Notes under the pieces: model-generated | What the model was told of the DNA's origin: nothing | Databases searched by the model: none | What the model saw: only the letters and a program-made list of their open reading frames with translations | Part shown: one piece after another, positions 44,710 through 55,033 of the stretch | How positions within the stretch are numbered: position 1 is the stretch's first letter | How the letters are laid out: each line of letters begins with the position of its first letter | Origin: Gyromitra esculenta | Lineage: Eukaryota; Ascomycota; Pezizomycetes; Pezizales; Discinaceae | Direction: 5' to 3' | DNA length: 64,000 nt | Assembly (NCBI GenBank): GCA_038503075.1 | Contig: JBCAML010000020.1 | Span: 1,054,001 to 1,118,000, forward strand | Position numbers and translations under genes: made by a program

Positions 44710-46312
44710 ATGGCTTCCTCCTCACAGCACACGCATCATCACCATCAGCAGCTCCTCCTCCAGCAGCAACATCACCAGCAACAACAGCACCAGCAACAAC
44801 AGCAACAACAGCACCAGCAGCAGCAGCACCAGCAACAACATCATCCCGTCCAACAACACCAAACCCACCAACGCCCCACCCCCAAAAACGCTCCTAACCA
44901 TCAAGCCGCCACAAACCCCTCACCTTCCCCTGTGATGCCTTTTTTGGCCGCCGCGCCTTCAAACCCCTCCTCCAGTTCTTCATCCCCCGCTGCCGCCGCC
45001 ACGGAGCCACATGACCTTGAACGCCCGCAGAAGCGTCAGCGAACCTCGGCATCGAATTTGTCGCTAACCCCACGCCTTCCTCCGCCCGTAAACGTTGCGC
45101 CGCCACCACTTTCATCGCAGCAGCAGCAGCAGCAGCAACATCACCACCACCACCAGCGACACCATGCCCAACAGAAAAATGAAACTCCCCACGTGCAACT
45201 TCCCATGACACCTGCGACCACAGCCTCCCCTACTGCAATGGCGAGTTCATCAAGCGTACCGTTTTTAAGGGTACAAGAACAAGGCTCGAGTGAGACTTTT
45301 GCGCTACCGCTCGCTGCAGTTCAGAATTGGGATGTCAGTATATTATCCTCTTTCCTCGCTTCCCGAGAGCATATTCCCAAGACTTAATCGAATTACAATG
45401 AATGTTTTTATAACATGTGAATAGACACTGGTATCGTTGCTTCGCGATCTCTTCGCCAAGCCTGCGCACTGCACACCAAAACTAAAAACTCACCGTGGGG
45501 ACACAATAATCAAACCTTTAATCAAACACTTTCTCAAAGATGGAGTGCACCTTTCCGTCGCGTTTGACGATCACTCCCCACAACCTACTCATCAACATAC
45601 GCCATCCCATCATTCCCCAGTGCCGCCGCCACTGAACCTCAACATTAGCAATACCCCCAACAATGTGAACAACCAAAACAACAATCTCATTCCTTCCCCC
45701 ACTTTTACCCCATCGAACACAATTCCCCCCGCACCAAACCCACCAACACCTTATTCCCCCCCTCTACATACATCCACCAACTCCGCCGCGTCCACTACCT
45801 CCTCAGACTCGCCCCTCACCGCCATCTCCACCGCGCTTTCGTTCGCGCCATCTTTGCCTACCAGCACATCTTCCCTTTCTACCGCATCATCAACTACGCC
45901 ATCTGGGCAGATTCCCATCTACAAAATGTCCCGCTCCCTCTCCACTGTTGCTGGGCTCTGGCAGGAATGGAAAACAGGTCTCAATTCATCTCCTTCCGTA
46001 GAAAGCCTTGAAGCAAGGTATGGGCCGAAATGGAGGACAAGTCAGGCAGAGAGGAAGTTCTATTCGAGGAGAAAAGTTATTATCGAGGAGATCACGAAAA
46101 GGATAGCTGCAGGAATGGAAGGGTGGAGAGCCGTTGAGGAGGTGGAAGAGGTACGCGGCGGGAAGAGCCTGGATGGCTTGAGCAAAATGATCGTAGAGAG
46201 GAAGAAGATGACAGGTGGTGGTAGTGGGGGGAGGGGGAGGGGGAGAGGTGTTGGCGGGGTAGGAGGTGTTGGGCAAGGAGAGGAAGAGGGTGAAGGTGAT
46301 GATGATTGGTGA
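44710..46312 (+). CDS. GCR1_C-domain DNA-binding regulator with Gln/His-rich N-terminus
   Basis: Two exons, 44710-45333 and 45425-46312, join in phase 0 through a 91-nt intron (GTCAGT…GAATAG) to give 503 residues. The N-terminus is a His/Gln tract (about residues 5-60) followed by Pro/Ser-rich segments and a second Gln/His run. After the junction comes LLRDLFAKPAHC…GDTIIKPLIKHFLKD. A long Asn/Pro/Ser/Thr-rich linker leads to the conserved block at about 370-440: IYKMSRSLSTVAGLWQEWKT, LEARYGPKW, ERKFYSRRKVIIEEITKRI. This matches GCR1_C, the DNA-binding domain of yeast Gcr1-type activators. The tail is Gly/Arg-rich and ends in acidic EEEGEGDDDW. A nuclear transcription factor is the likely role; targets cannot be inferred. 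The GTCAGT donor is non-consensus but is the only one that keeps the frame. Confidence 0.85.
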
Positions 46313-47130
46313 TGAATGGAATTGAGCTGTGACAACTATGAAGAAGCTATAGGTGCTTATACATATGCAAACGATGAAAAGGAGAGGTTGGGTATTTTTT
46401 GGCTGGGGGAGTCTGGTATGCATTTTGAACGGTGTTCGGTATTGTTACGCATCTTGTATGCATCCCTTTATTATCTTTTTCCTTTCATTCCCTTTCTTTT
46501 CTTTTTTCGCGGAGATACCCCTCCATATCTACATCCAGCTACTATTCCTTCTCTTTTTATCTCGATATCGATTTTTTTTTCTTTATTTTCTTAGGGATGA
46601 CGGCGCGTTACGAATATGACGGGAAAACTAAGACAGAAAGGAGTTTGTGTGTCTTTCGCTCTAAGGACTATGCTTTGCCAATTATATACACCTTATCTTT
46701 TTTCTTCTTCCACATTGCCCTATCGGTTTCCTTTCATCTTTTGGTTTATTTTCGATTTGGGCTGTATATGACATTTCTACTACCATAGGGAGCTATGAAG
46801 ATATGATAAAGAAAAAGAAAAAATCTACAAGTCGTGAGTCTCCTGTACTAGAATTGTATATTTTTCATTCCATCTGTGTTTGAATTATCCATAGATAGCG
46901 TTGTGCTAACCACTACCACCCACGTATAGACAGCTCTCTCACAAAGCATGGACCCACTACTAGCCCTAATACTCCCGTCCAAAGCAAATTGAATAGAAAA
47001 TCGCTAGTATGTTATTGAACTGCGGCCTGCATACCGGAAGTTAGCTAGTTGAAAGGTAAACCCATAGACTGGGTTGACTAATGGCAAACAGTCATTCGAG
47101 TGACTTTTGGTGACTCTACTTGCTAAAAAA
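46313..47130. other. 3' region of the GCR1_C gene, intergenic
   Basis: T-rich sequence from 46480 to 46600 is consistent with a transcript end. Overlapping frames of 88-118 codons here encode Phe/Leu-rich strings that follow from the T-richness and are not genes. Confidence 0.5.
47000..47062 (-). other. tRNA-like fragment (weak)
   Basis: On the minus strand GGCCGCAGTTCAATAACA resembles a B box, with a weak A-box-like ACTAGCTAAC upstream. No stems are evident. Confidence 0.15.
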
Positions 47131-47307
47131 TAAATTTTGTGATGCGGGTAAACCTTGGTGCAACCATCACCCGTTCACAACACAGACAATTTAACCCACA
47201 GCTAACCTACTGCTGTCTATTCCACAGCTGTCTTATTTAAATATTAATCTGCAATTTAAAGTGTAGACTTAGTTGCAACCCAAGTTTACCCCATCACAAA
47301 TATTATT
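47131..47307. mobile_element. TIR element of about 177 bp
   Basis: Left TTTTGTGATGCGGGTAAACC and right (inverted) ATTTGTGATGGGGTAAACTT pair over about 30 bp including GTTGCAAC/TGCAACC. AAATAA precedes both arms. Borders are approximate and the target duplication is unclear. Confidence 0.6.
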
Positions 47308-47402
47308 TCTTTATAGCTAGTATTTCCTCTAGCAGGTGCAGAGGACACATTATTTTTGGTCGACAGGCCTTCAGAATTAAGTCATACACTTGTTATAGAC
47401 TA

Positions 47403-47576
47403 CAGTACAATCGCCCTATAAGAATACTAACTATAAGAATACTCGCCTTGTAAGAATGCTGAATCCAGTCCCGACAGGGGTAATCCCGAGTATGGCTTGC
47501 TTTTCATATAAGAATAACTCTTTTATAAGAATATGATTTTCGGAACCAACCGTATTCTTATAGGGCGATTGTACTG
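47403..47576. mobile_element. 174-bp TA-flanked MITE (pogo/Fot1-like ends), copy 2
   Basis: Perfect TIRs of about 25 bp: CAGTACAATCGCCCTATAAG… at the left and its exact complement at the right. TA flanks on both sides (47401-47402, 47577-47578). Internal ATAAGAATA units repeat. Same length and end type as 6688-6861. The insertion site (GAC-TA-GTC) is itself palindromic. Perfect arms suggest this is the younger copy. Confidence 0.9.
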
Positions 47577-49191
47577 TAGTCATAACAGTATTCCAAGACA
47601 AATGTAGCTAGTACTATCACGAGGAAAAGTCAGTTGAAAATAAAACCAAAGTTAAAGGCACACCCGAAGCCAGACCCGGCTTACCTAGTTTGCTTAAAGG
47701 AGGATTCAATATACGCCTAACCACCGAACACGTTTTAACTATAAACCCCCCCTCCCCTTCGATCATATCTCCTCTTCTTACTCTTCCCCCAAATCAGTTC
47801 TCTACTCTTTCATCACTTAGGCCCCTGTTACCCTCCTCCATCGCTTGTCTTCGACACCTCCCTGTTATCTATTTCACCTTGATATTCCATTCCTAAGACT
47901 TATCGCAAATCACATAGCCCCTCGTTTTCTTGTCTCTCTGTCATATGTTAGTGCACGCGATAGGATCTTATACTCTTGATGGCGAGCACAAACACACCCT
48001 TCCTCTCTCCATCCCCGTATACCATTACTAGTACCACACGTGATAGACCTTGAAGCATAGATGCAATAGGCGACTCAACCCTCGTGATCTTATGACTTTT
48101 TGATATCGCACCATTCCCATCTTTAGAAAATATCACAGCACACCACAAACTAACTCTAAGTAGTAACTAGTTTTCATCTCATGACATCGTCCACAATTGA
48201 ACTACCCCCTAGGCCTTATGTTTTCGTTAATTTGGAGAATCTAGTATTGGGTTGGTCAAACATACCGCACAACGTGTTAACCAGGATCACGAGTGATAAT
48301 CGGTGGCAAAACAGTCAAGTAGAACACGATGTTATAAAATATTCGAGACACATCCATAACATCTACATACATTCTCTGCATAGTCCCTGTAGGCTGACAG
48401 TGAGTTATATTTACAGAACCTTCTATTATATCAACAGCCATCATAGCGCAACGATTATGGTGTCGCCTAGAGGGGCTAGGGGAATGGACACAAGTCCAAT
48501 CCTTTCAAGGGAGGTTATTCGACTACCTTCACGCTGGGTAATATACCCTGTAGATTAGCCGTCTGTCCAGGTTGGGCCCATCACAGGTTTTTTGTTCTAG
48601 TTATCTATATCATACACAATAGGAGTTTTTTTTTTGATAATCTTGGTACTTAATTATATAACTACGACATAGTATAAGTAAATACATATAGTACTACTAA
48701 GAACAAAAAAAGGAACAAGCACATTGGCATATCTACTAATCCTCCCCTTAACACCCAGAAAAGTCAAAGCTAACTAGCAGCGACAGTTCGGTTCACGCCG
48801 GCTAAAAATTTAAGAGCAGCGACTGTAATATAGGCACTCATAAATTACCCTTTGAGAAGTAATAGTTGGCCGAAGCTGCGAAACCACGAAGCTTGATACC
48901 AACACCTTTTGATCATCACCAGTGTATACAATCATCCCACAATAACGCTAAATTATGCTCCGTGCCGTAATATGATATGCAGGGTTGACTGTATTCTTAG
49001 AGGGTAATTGTGCTGTAGTCTATATACCTACACACCTCCAGAGCCAGCTGAAGCCGAAGGAGGATTCATGCTCGCCACTATTTACACAACAAGCAAGCGC
49101 TCCACAAAGCTGATTAGCAAGCAAAAAAAAAAAACAAATTTGCCTCAGCTAAAAGTTGAGGCGCTCTTTCCCGATCTCATAAGGGCTTACA
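47577..49191. other. Intergenic with a MITE relic and one weak coding candidate
   Basis: Includes a decayed 174-bp-family terminus at about 48984-49020 (TATTCTTAGAGGGTAATTG then CTGTAGTC) with no matching left end. The weak candidate gene at 48181-48558 is listed separately. Otherwise nothing is supported. Confidence 0.45.
48181..48558 (+). CDS. Weak candidate for a 125-aa protein
   Basis: An ATG-initiated frame of 125 codons with no close competitor on the opposite strand. It starts TSSTIELPPRPYVFVNLENL and ends SRWVIYPVD. There is no recognisable domain, signal peptide or repeat. Composition is plausible for a lineage-specific gene but also possible by chance. Confidence 0.22.
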   Translation: MTSSTIELPPRPYVFVNLENLVLGWSNIPHNVLTRITSDNRWQNSQVEHDVIKYSRHIHNIYIHSLHSPCRLTVSYIYRTFYYINSHHSATIMVSPRGARGMDTSPILSREVIRLPSRWVIYPVD

Positions 49192-49319
49192 CTTGTTAGC
49201 AGGCATACGAACCAGAAAACACGAGGGGTGTGGCTTTGTACGCTGCGGCATTAGGCACGGATTCCGTAGTATACAAAGCCACACCCCCATGTTTTCTGGT
49301 TCGTATGCCTGCTAACAAG
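49192..49319. mobile_element. 128-bp MITE, relative of the 35.9-kb element
   Basis: TIRs of about 30 bp (CTTGTTAGCAGGCATACGAA… matched at the right) enclose 128 bp. The right arm contains ATACAAAGCCACACCCCCAT and GTTTTCTGGTTCGTA, close to the 127-bp element at 35921. TA follows the right end; the left end is preceded by CA, probably a mutated TA. Confidence 0.8.
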
Positions 49320-50086
49320 TAGTAAGTCATTACCAAGATCTTTCTGTTTCACAATCACTCACTCACCACGCGATGCGAACATTTAAATCCACGAACAAGT
49401 TCATATGATCATGCACGACACTAAAATCCATCTCACCTACCTTCCAAATACTCAGTATTTTAAACAGATATTATTTTTTTCTCGGCTTGCATCAACTAAG
49501 TATTCGAAAACAACGCTTTGCCTTTTGGATCGCTTATCATGCACTTCTCGTGGCTTAATAAAACCAAACTCGACTTGTGGCTATGTATGCACACAACATT
49601 ATCTTATACACATATACATTTAGCTGCTTGTAGATCTATCTGCAGAGACAGTCCACGCCTAAAATATATGTACCAATATAACATCTCCGAGGCTAGCACG
49701 TGAAATGTAATACCAATCCGAACCATTTCCCACCTCAATATACCCTTGAGTCAATCACTATAGCTCGCCACCTGAGTTGATCTATATTTACGTAGCCCTG
49801 GGGTGCATGTCTGTATCAGGATCAGTTTTTTTTTTTTCTTGGATTGCTGCGGACCGCATCACACCACGTGGTATGCGCATTGTTGAGCAGCAATCAAGCC
49901 ATTGTTAGTCGCTCATGAACATTCATGTCTTCATAGCTCATCGCAAAGGTCGTAGGAATGCCTATAAGCTAACACACTAAGTAGGATAGTTTGGAATAGC
50001 TTCTTGAGTATACACACCAATTAAGAACACTTTATGCCGGTTGTAGGCCTAAAGCCCATTTTCATGTCAAGAGCAGATAGGGATTA

Positions 50087-50231
50087 GAGCATTGGAGGGG
50101 TCCGCGAGGCAGAGGGTATAACGAGGCTTGGCGGTCTTGGCAAACAAACTGATCTCCATTTTGTGGCAAAATGTTTCATTTGCTACCCAAGCCTCGTTAT
50201 ACCCTCTGCCTCGCTGACCCCTCCACCGCTC
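50087..50231. mobile_element. 145-bp TA-flanked MITE, copy 2
   Basis: Ends GAGCATTGGAGGGGTC and (inverted) GAGCGGTGGAGGGGTC, followed by AGAGGGTATAACGAGGCTTG in both arms. TA at 50085-50086 and 50232-50233. Same length and sequence type as 36746-36890. Confidence 0.88.
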
Positions 50232-51222
50232 TAACAAGTTACCCTGAATTTACGGAGAGCCTCACCATCTTTAGTAGTGATGCCGCAGCGAGGTACATAC
50301 ACCACCTAACTCGAGGAAAAACTTACTAACGTAAATTTTTAGAGGCTACTATAGTTGGGACCAGAAGTTGAATTCACGGACCCCAAAGCTATCAATTATC
50401 CCAGTATCGTAACTCATAGGGCTGGATATATGGGACGAATAAGTGGATAGATGGTAGTGATCCCAAATCGAGTACTGCCGGCTGCGCATGCGAGACACCC
50501 CAGCTAGGGTTAATTATCCCCATATATATGGAGTCAATATTGAGCCGATCATTAATCCCCAGGAGGGCTCTAAGGCCGAAAAGTTGCACAATACGGTTAC
50601 CGAACACAATCCTTGGACGGGTATCGAAGATCAAATATCTTCTGGATAAAATTTCCATTTAAATGCACGGTTAGATTCCCGTGAAACGAAACGTTTCAAA
50701 TTTTAACTCGATCTCCAACGTGTCAAATTACACGTCCCAGAGATCTTGAACAGGGTTCAATGCACTCACAAGCAGATACTCGTGAATGTGGGTCGATCCT
50801 AGCAAATTAATTACCTAGCGATCTCAAACGTCGATGGAAGCATGCAAGTCATTCTTCCAGATGCATCTGCCCCTGTAGGTCATCGGGTATACTCACTTGA
50901 ATATCCTAATTCAGCAGTATATAAATAGCTCTTATACCGTAGCCGCGTTCTCCGTATGTGCTTTTGCTTGATAATTCTAAGTTGAGTAATCTACCCCAAT
51001 TCATATTCCGGTGTAGGTAGATGTTTCCCGGATAAGTCTCAACTAAGCATTGACCCTCGTGCGACCATCCACTTGATTACAACGTCTCCATTACGACAAC
51101 TATCATCGAGGTACCTATCAGCTCCGTACACCGGTTCCTTTTACCACTGATTCTGATATGGTTGGGGACGCCTAGGACCGGAGGGGTGCGACATTCATTT
51201 TGATGATTAGTAATGCATTTTT
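50232..51222. other. Intergenic, no supported gene
   Basis: The longest frame is 88 codons on the minus strand (50658-50392) with no recognisable content. Nothing else stands out. Confidence 0.4.
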
Positions 51223-51561
51223 CCTTACTATTTTGAGTTTTTTTTTTTTTGTTAAATCATTGTTTCATTGTTTTATCTAGGTACAAGAATATCACATGCA
51301 ACCGAAGTTATAGCGTGAACAAAACCCTACTCTCACAACCCTCCTAGACAATAGGAAAATACAAAAGAGACGAAACAAAATAACCAGTGAACAAGATAGT
51401 TATTGAAGCCGATGATGGTGAAGTTTAGTGTGTGATTGGTAGAATAATGCTGGCCGTACTAGTAGCGATCTGCTTGGTGCATCAGCTGCAAACGAGGTAG
51501 AGATGAAGGCGCGCGGCTAGCGAGAGCGAAGAGTGGGTGCTTAGAGATCGAATAGTGGGTA

Positions 51562-51947
51562 TCTCGCGGTTGGGTTAGATTAAGCGCGATATCACGAAGG
51601 TGACGATCTTCTTAAGCGAAGCAAACGCGTTCGAGGAGTGCGGTATAGTCTGGTCTACGAAGGTATCTTGAGCGAAGTATCGGCGATGTTTCGCGACGCG
51701 CGATTAAGATAGAATCGAAGTGGAATTATAACAGATACAGCAGAAGTGAAACGAGAACGTTGCTTAAGGAAAGAAAAGAAGAAAGATAAAACACAAGCGA
51801 AATCCACCGTTTAAATACCCCGCTTTTCCTAAGAAAACCCATAACCGATAACAACCGAAGAACAATAACATTGTACAGCAACCCGCAATCCTTTAACAAC
51901 CATCGAACCGAAAACTAACCCTATGTCCCATCTTTTAATCCATGAAA
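51562..51947 (-). repeat. 3' LTR of the deleted Ty3 element
   Basis: 386 bp, from TCTCGCGG to CCATGAAA on the plus strand. A purine tract (GACGGGGGGCTA on the minus strand) abuts it internally. It differs from its partner at 54387 by many small gaps. Confidence 0.88.
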
Positions 51948-52654
51948 GTAGCCCCCCGTCTCAAGCGTGAGCTCCTGCGAACCTTAGGATTGGTAGTAGT
52001 TGTCGTAGTTAGGAATACATCAAGGGCAGTAGTATCCTGAAGATCTTCGGCGGGTTCCCAGGTAGGATGAGCGTAGCCAGTCCATTCGACCAGGTATTGT
52101 TGTTGTCCGTGGTATATCCGTTGGTCGAGGATTTTCTCGATAAAGTATTAACGTTGTTAACGACAATCGGTGACGGAGGGGAATAAGCTTGTTCGGGAAG
52201 AGGGTCGTTGGCGACGGGTTTAAGAAGCGAAACGTGAAAGACAGGATGATCTTGGCGAGGGTGGAAGATCGATTTAAATACGCGAAAGCGACACTATTTT
52301 TTATAGGATAGGGTCACTTCCAATCAAGTTTAGGCATTGCGAACCGTTCGGATGTTTTTAAATCGATATGAGCAACGATCGTCGACTTGGTATCTTTGAG
52401 GCGAGGGTTCGGTGCTTATTAGTAGCGGTTTCATGGATATCCTGGGCGGTTCGTATCTGCGTTCGGAGATAATCGTATAAGTCTTGCATTGTAGTCGCGA
52501 AGGCAGAGGAATCTAAGCTTTGGGCAATAGTTGTAGTAGGAATGATGGAAGTGTCAAAACGAGGGTGATAGCCATAGTTCGCGAAGAAAGGTGAGACTTT
52601 AGTCTTAGTGATTCACAGTTGTTGGCGAGAGAATTCCGTCGGTAGCAATTTCTT

Positions 52655-53311
52655 TCAGTCTCGCTGGCGATAAGATACGTAAGAGCGCAGGTATTGTTCC
52701 ATGACTGCGTTCAGTCTTTCCGTTTGTCCGTCAGTCTCTGGATGAAACGCGGTAGACATCCGGGCTTGAATTCCTAGACGTTTACAAAGTTCCTTCCAGA
52801 AATGGGCTGTGAATTGCGTGCCTCGATCGGAAGTAATGTGCGTAGGTAACCCATGAAGCTTCCAGACGTGTTGTAAATATAACTCAGCGACGTCCCGTGA
52901 ATTGACTGTAGTATTGCACGGAATCAAATGTCGCATCTTTGACAAGCGATCTACGATGACTAAAATAGCATCATAGCCCTCGGATTCTGGAAGGCCTGTG
53001 ACAAAATCCATTGAGATTTCTTGCCAGGGACGATTTGGGATAGGTAATGGGCGGAGGACTCCTTGCGTACGTTGGGTGACTGGTTTGGCTTTTTGGCATG
53101 TATGGCAGTTACGTACATATCGTCCGATAGATTCTCTCATCTTTGGCCAGTAAAACCTTCTACTTATTAGTTCAAAGGTTTTATCTCGTCCTGGGTGACC
53201 TGCAGCAGGGGCATCATGGTGTCTTCTGATAATCTCTAGGCGGAGAGGATCGAAGTCGGGTACATAGAGATTTCCTCGATAAGCATGTCGGTTATTCGTT
53301 GGTACGTTCAC
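52655..53311 (-). pseudogene. Integrase fragment of the deleted Ty3 element
   Basis: A 218-codon minus-strand frame holding the zinc-binding region ([20 protein letters not shown], later [11 protein letters not shown]) and the core, with [18 protein letters not shown] and [10 protein letters not shown]. All three catalytic residues and the HHCC set are visible, better preserved at the N-terminal side than in the full-length copy. The frame breaks at about 52650; the C-terminal domain and chromodomain continue in other frames to about 51960. Confidence 0.88.
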
Positions 53312-53399
53312 TTAGAGTGATCTCGCTTTATTCTTGATCTTTATTAAATAGAAATTTAGAGTATCTTTTAGGAAACTTATCAATGATATATCCATTACA

Positions 53400-54250
53400 G
53401 AAAAGCTTTTAGGGCGTCGGTCAATGACCGTTTGACAAAAAGCGACAACAACTTATCTTGGGATCGATGTTTCATGCTTTGCGCACTTGACTTTGGTGTC
53501 TTGTCTTTCATCCTTCGCAGGGAGATCTCACGATCTCGAGTTAATGCGTCTGGTTTCACTCGCTGCGCAGTCGGTATGTAATTATAAAATCGAAACGAGA
53601 TAAGTATTCGGCCCATGATACGTTGGAAATCGGCCAGGTAAGCAGAGAAGTCACGTTTTCCTTGACGGAGCTGGTGGAGTTCTCTTCGTGCGGTACCGAT
53701 AGGGTCAGGGTCTCCAAAGGCGGTTTCTAACGCGGCGATGAGAGCGGCTGCACTGGTCCAGGTGGTGAGGCGGAGGAAGAAGCGTAATGTCGGACTTGTT
53801 AGAGGGCTGCTCGCTTGAGACGGTTAATTGTGTAGAGAATCATGGTGTTCTCATCCGCGAATCGGTCTCTATTAACAGCGAGTTTCGAACGAAGTTGGAG
53901 AATGAAACCGGGGAGTTTGACTCTAGATCCGTCGAATTTCTCTGGATCTGGCATACGTTCGGAGCGATGGATAGAAGATGTCGGTGGTGGGGGAGTGGCG
54001 GTGAGGTTTGGTGGGGCGGGGGGCGAGAGGTTTGCGCGAGCTTCGTTTATTTCACGGCGGAGTACGCGATAAGGCTGGCTTCTTCGGTAACCCTTTGATC
54101 TTGTTGGGTGGCGTGTCGGAGGGCATTGTCAATTTGAATTTGAGCGATCTTGAGTTTCTTGACGTCTTTCTCGTTATCTTGAAGGATCTTATTTGGTCAT
54201 AGGGTTACGGTTTAGTTCTCGAAGTTGATTGTATAGGTTCAGCGGGTCGT
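53400..54250 (-). pseudogene. RNase H end fused to gag remnant (deletion junction)
   Basis: Minus-strand frame 53616-53395 includes RVKPDALTRDREISLRRMKD, the RNase H end and tether region. From about 53636 upward the sequence matches gag of the other copy (on the plus strand, CCTTGACGGAGCTGGTGGAG and the capsid region to 54250). The deletion joins these near 53622-53636. Confidence 0.75.
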
Positions 54251-54386
54251 ACTCTGTAAGGCTTTGTGAAAGGCTTCGAGTGGGGAAGGCTTGAGGCTGC
54301 GGCGGCTCGCCCGTCTTTGGAGGAGGGTCGACGTGGGAAGCTCATGGAGAGTTAGCGGTAGGAGGTGTAGATGAGAAACGACGTAA

Positions 54387-54764
54387 TCTCGCGGTTGGGT
54401 TCTCGTTAAGCCTTCGATATCACGAAGGTGAGCGATCTTCTTAGCGGAAAGCAACGCGTTCGAGGAGTGCGGTATAGTCTGAGTCTACGAAAGGTATCTT
54501 GAGCGAAGTATCGGCGATGTTTCGACGGCGGCGAGTTAAGATAGAATCGAAGTGGAATTATAACGGATACGACGAAGTGAAACGAACGTTCTTAAGGAAA
54601 GAAAAGAAGAAAGATAAAACAGCAAGCGAAATCCATGGTTTAAATACTTTTCCAGAAAGCATAACCGATAACAATGAAACGATAACGTTGTACAATGACC
54701 CGCAATCCTTTAACAACCATCGAACCGAAAACTAACCCTATGTCCCATCTTTTAATCCATGAAA
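54387..54764 (-). repeat. 5' LTR of the deleted Ty3 element
   Basis: 378 bp, TCTCGCGG to CCATGAAA on the plus strand, followed by GGCTA. On the minus strand the interior begins TTACGTCG, the presumed primer-binding region. Confidence 0.88.
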
Positions 54765-55033
54765 GGCTATAACTGAGATCCGAGTTGCAGCCGAAAAGAG
54801 AAGAGGGGGCCCTTGAGTCTCGCTAGGAGAGGGCAAAGGGTGAAGAGTGTATCATGATGGATGCTTCCCTAAAAGGGCATCATGAGAGGAGGAGAAGTAT
54901 CACGAAGCGGGGGTGAAGCCTAAGTGCTAAAGACTTTTGGCCCTGTGTCACCCCGTTGCAACGCAGAAGGAGGAGTTGTTGCTTCAAGCAAGCGAAGTGT
55001 AGAGGAGAGGGAGCATGCCTTACTATTTTGAGT

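Larger units (their letters stand above)
51562..54764 (-). mobile_element. Internally deleted Ty3 chromovirus (3.2 kb)
   Basis: LTRs at 54387-54764 (5') and 51562-51947 (3') on the minus strand bound a 2.44-kb interior. Flanks GGGTA and GGCTA are a 5-bp target duplication with one change. The interior keeps part of gag (about 54250-53636), the very end of RNase H (53616-53500), the integrase and the chromodomain (about 52150-52000, with WEPAEDL and a basic tail). Protease, reverse transcriptase and most of RNase H are missing, corresponding to about 29905-32428 of the full-length copy. It could not mobilise itself. The LTRs belong to a subfamily related to, but distinct from, those at 27-34 kb. 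Confidence 0.9.
51223..55033 (-). mobile_element. Poly(A)-tailed retroposed sequence with 16-bp target duplication, split by a Ty3 element
   Basis: CCTTACTATTTTGAGT occurs at 51223-51238 and again at 55018-55033. Directly inside the left copy is a run of T (to 51250), i.e. a poly(A) tail on the minus strand. Long target duplication plus tail is the signature of LINE-type target-primed insertion. Removing the Ty3 element and one copy of its target duplication leaves roughly 570 bp of inserted sequence (55017-54765 joined to 51561-51239). It contains no open frame I recognise, so it may be a SINE, a 5'-truncated LINE or a processed transcript copy. Confidence 0.65.

Noticed and set aside
46316..46788. 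Three overlapping hydrophobic frames after the GCR1_C gene
   Set aside because: They arise from the T-rich 3' region and are not consistent with membrane proteins of any family.
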